Positions 63,744 to 64,000 of a DNA stretch of 64,000 nucleotides are shown here, one piece after another. Position 1 is the stretch's first letter, and each line of letters starts with the position of its first letter. This stretch comes from Limnephilus marmoratus (taxonomy: Eukaryota; Arthropoda; Insecta; Trichoptera; Limnephilidae): positions 28,791,988 to 28,855,987 of the forward strand of contig OU862918.1 of assembly GCA_917880885.1 (NCBI GenBank), read 5' to 3'. The translations under genes were made by a program, and so were the position numbers. A model generated the notes under the pieces. That model was not told the DNA's origin. It saw only the letters and a list, made by a program, of their open reading frames with translations, and made no database searches.

Positions 63744-64000
63744 GTAAGAAATATATATTCTATATCTTGGTACCAAACTTAATTTTTAAGTTATTTCCCA
63801 AAAATACCTTGTTTGATAAAATAATTTCTAAAATGTCATAAAATAACATATAATAAAGAAATACTTCTGGTCAGGTCAGGCTCGGTGGCTAAACGCCCGG
63901 ATAGCAGAGGGTTCCATGTCCATATCCCTGTACCGTTAATAATATTTTTGCTTTAAAAGAAAACATCCACAACGTTTGTAATGGTAGTTTATTGGTACTC
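63744..64000 (+). other. Start of next GH31 intron, with tRNA-like repeat
   Basis: GTAAGAAATA donor at 63744. CTCGGTGGCTAAACGCCCGG at about 63880 resembles a tRNA D-arm and is probably a SINE head. The gene continues beyond the window. Confidence 0.55.

Overview
This is an AT-rich, transposon-dense piece of an insect nuclear genome, most likely a moth or butterfly. Spliced genes with GT-AG introns, TATA plus TCAGT initiator core promoters, ecdysteroid-kinase-like genes, Helitron ends of the CTAG type, and a repeat with the lepidopteran-style terminus GACTTCAAAA / TTTTGAAGTC all point that way. The species cannot be named from the sequence.

Host genes are few. (1) An EcKinase-like (EcKL) gene on the plus strand has exon 1 at 3416-4207 and exon 2 at 19421-19846, split by a 15.2 kb intron full of transposons. 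(2) A second EcKL gene on the minus strand (30725-29135) has the same phase-0 intron at the same place, only 361 bp long. The two are convergent paralogues. (3) The 5' part of a glycoside hydrolase family 31 gene (MYORG/KIAA1161-like) occupies 56728 to the right edge: a signal-peptide exon, then exons at 62603-62818 and 63080-63743, continuing outside the window. (4) A candidate 42-residue secreted, cysteine-containing peptide gene (16664-16792) with its own TATA and initiator lies inside the large EcKL intron.

Layout. 1-3300: SINE, Helitron and TTAA-element debris. 3300-19850: EcKL-1; its intron holds LINE fragments, SINEs, Helitrons, a decayed Mutator-like transposase/YqaJ gene (8815-11639, minus), MITEs, the small peptide gene and a hAT relict. 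20-29 kb: repeats, including three TTAA-flanked MITEs and a 1 kb hAT-like element. 29.1-30.8 kb: EcKL-2. 31.7-36 kb: a LINE broken by nested DNA transposons. 36-38.3 kb: a tyrosine-recombinase relict and a two-exon gene for a transposase lacking its catalytic domain. 39.3-40.2 kb: a 10-bp minisatellite. 41.2-46.2 kb: an almost intact Ty3/gypsy-type LTR retrotransposon with a GTGTT target duplication. 46-56 kb: LINE and pogo remnants, two more copies of the 9-bp-duplication element, a large foldback and a mariner-like element. 56.3-64 kb: the GH31 gene, whose first visible intron carries hAT elements, a 160-bp-arm palindrome and a G-rich tract.

The most unusual structure is a family of four short transposons (31886-32307, 33885-35668, 48656-50384, 52680-53056) starting GGAGGCGTC and ending TCTGGAG. 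They make 9-bp target duplications and carry two mirror-image arrays of the core AATATCTA spaced mostly 26-28 bp. Also notable are the DNA-binding-only transposase gene and the small secreted peptide gene. The host genes show no operon-like cooperation; the EcKL pair presumably acts in small-molecule phosphorylation and the GH31 product in the secretory pathway.
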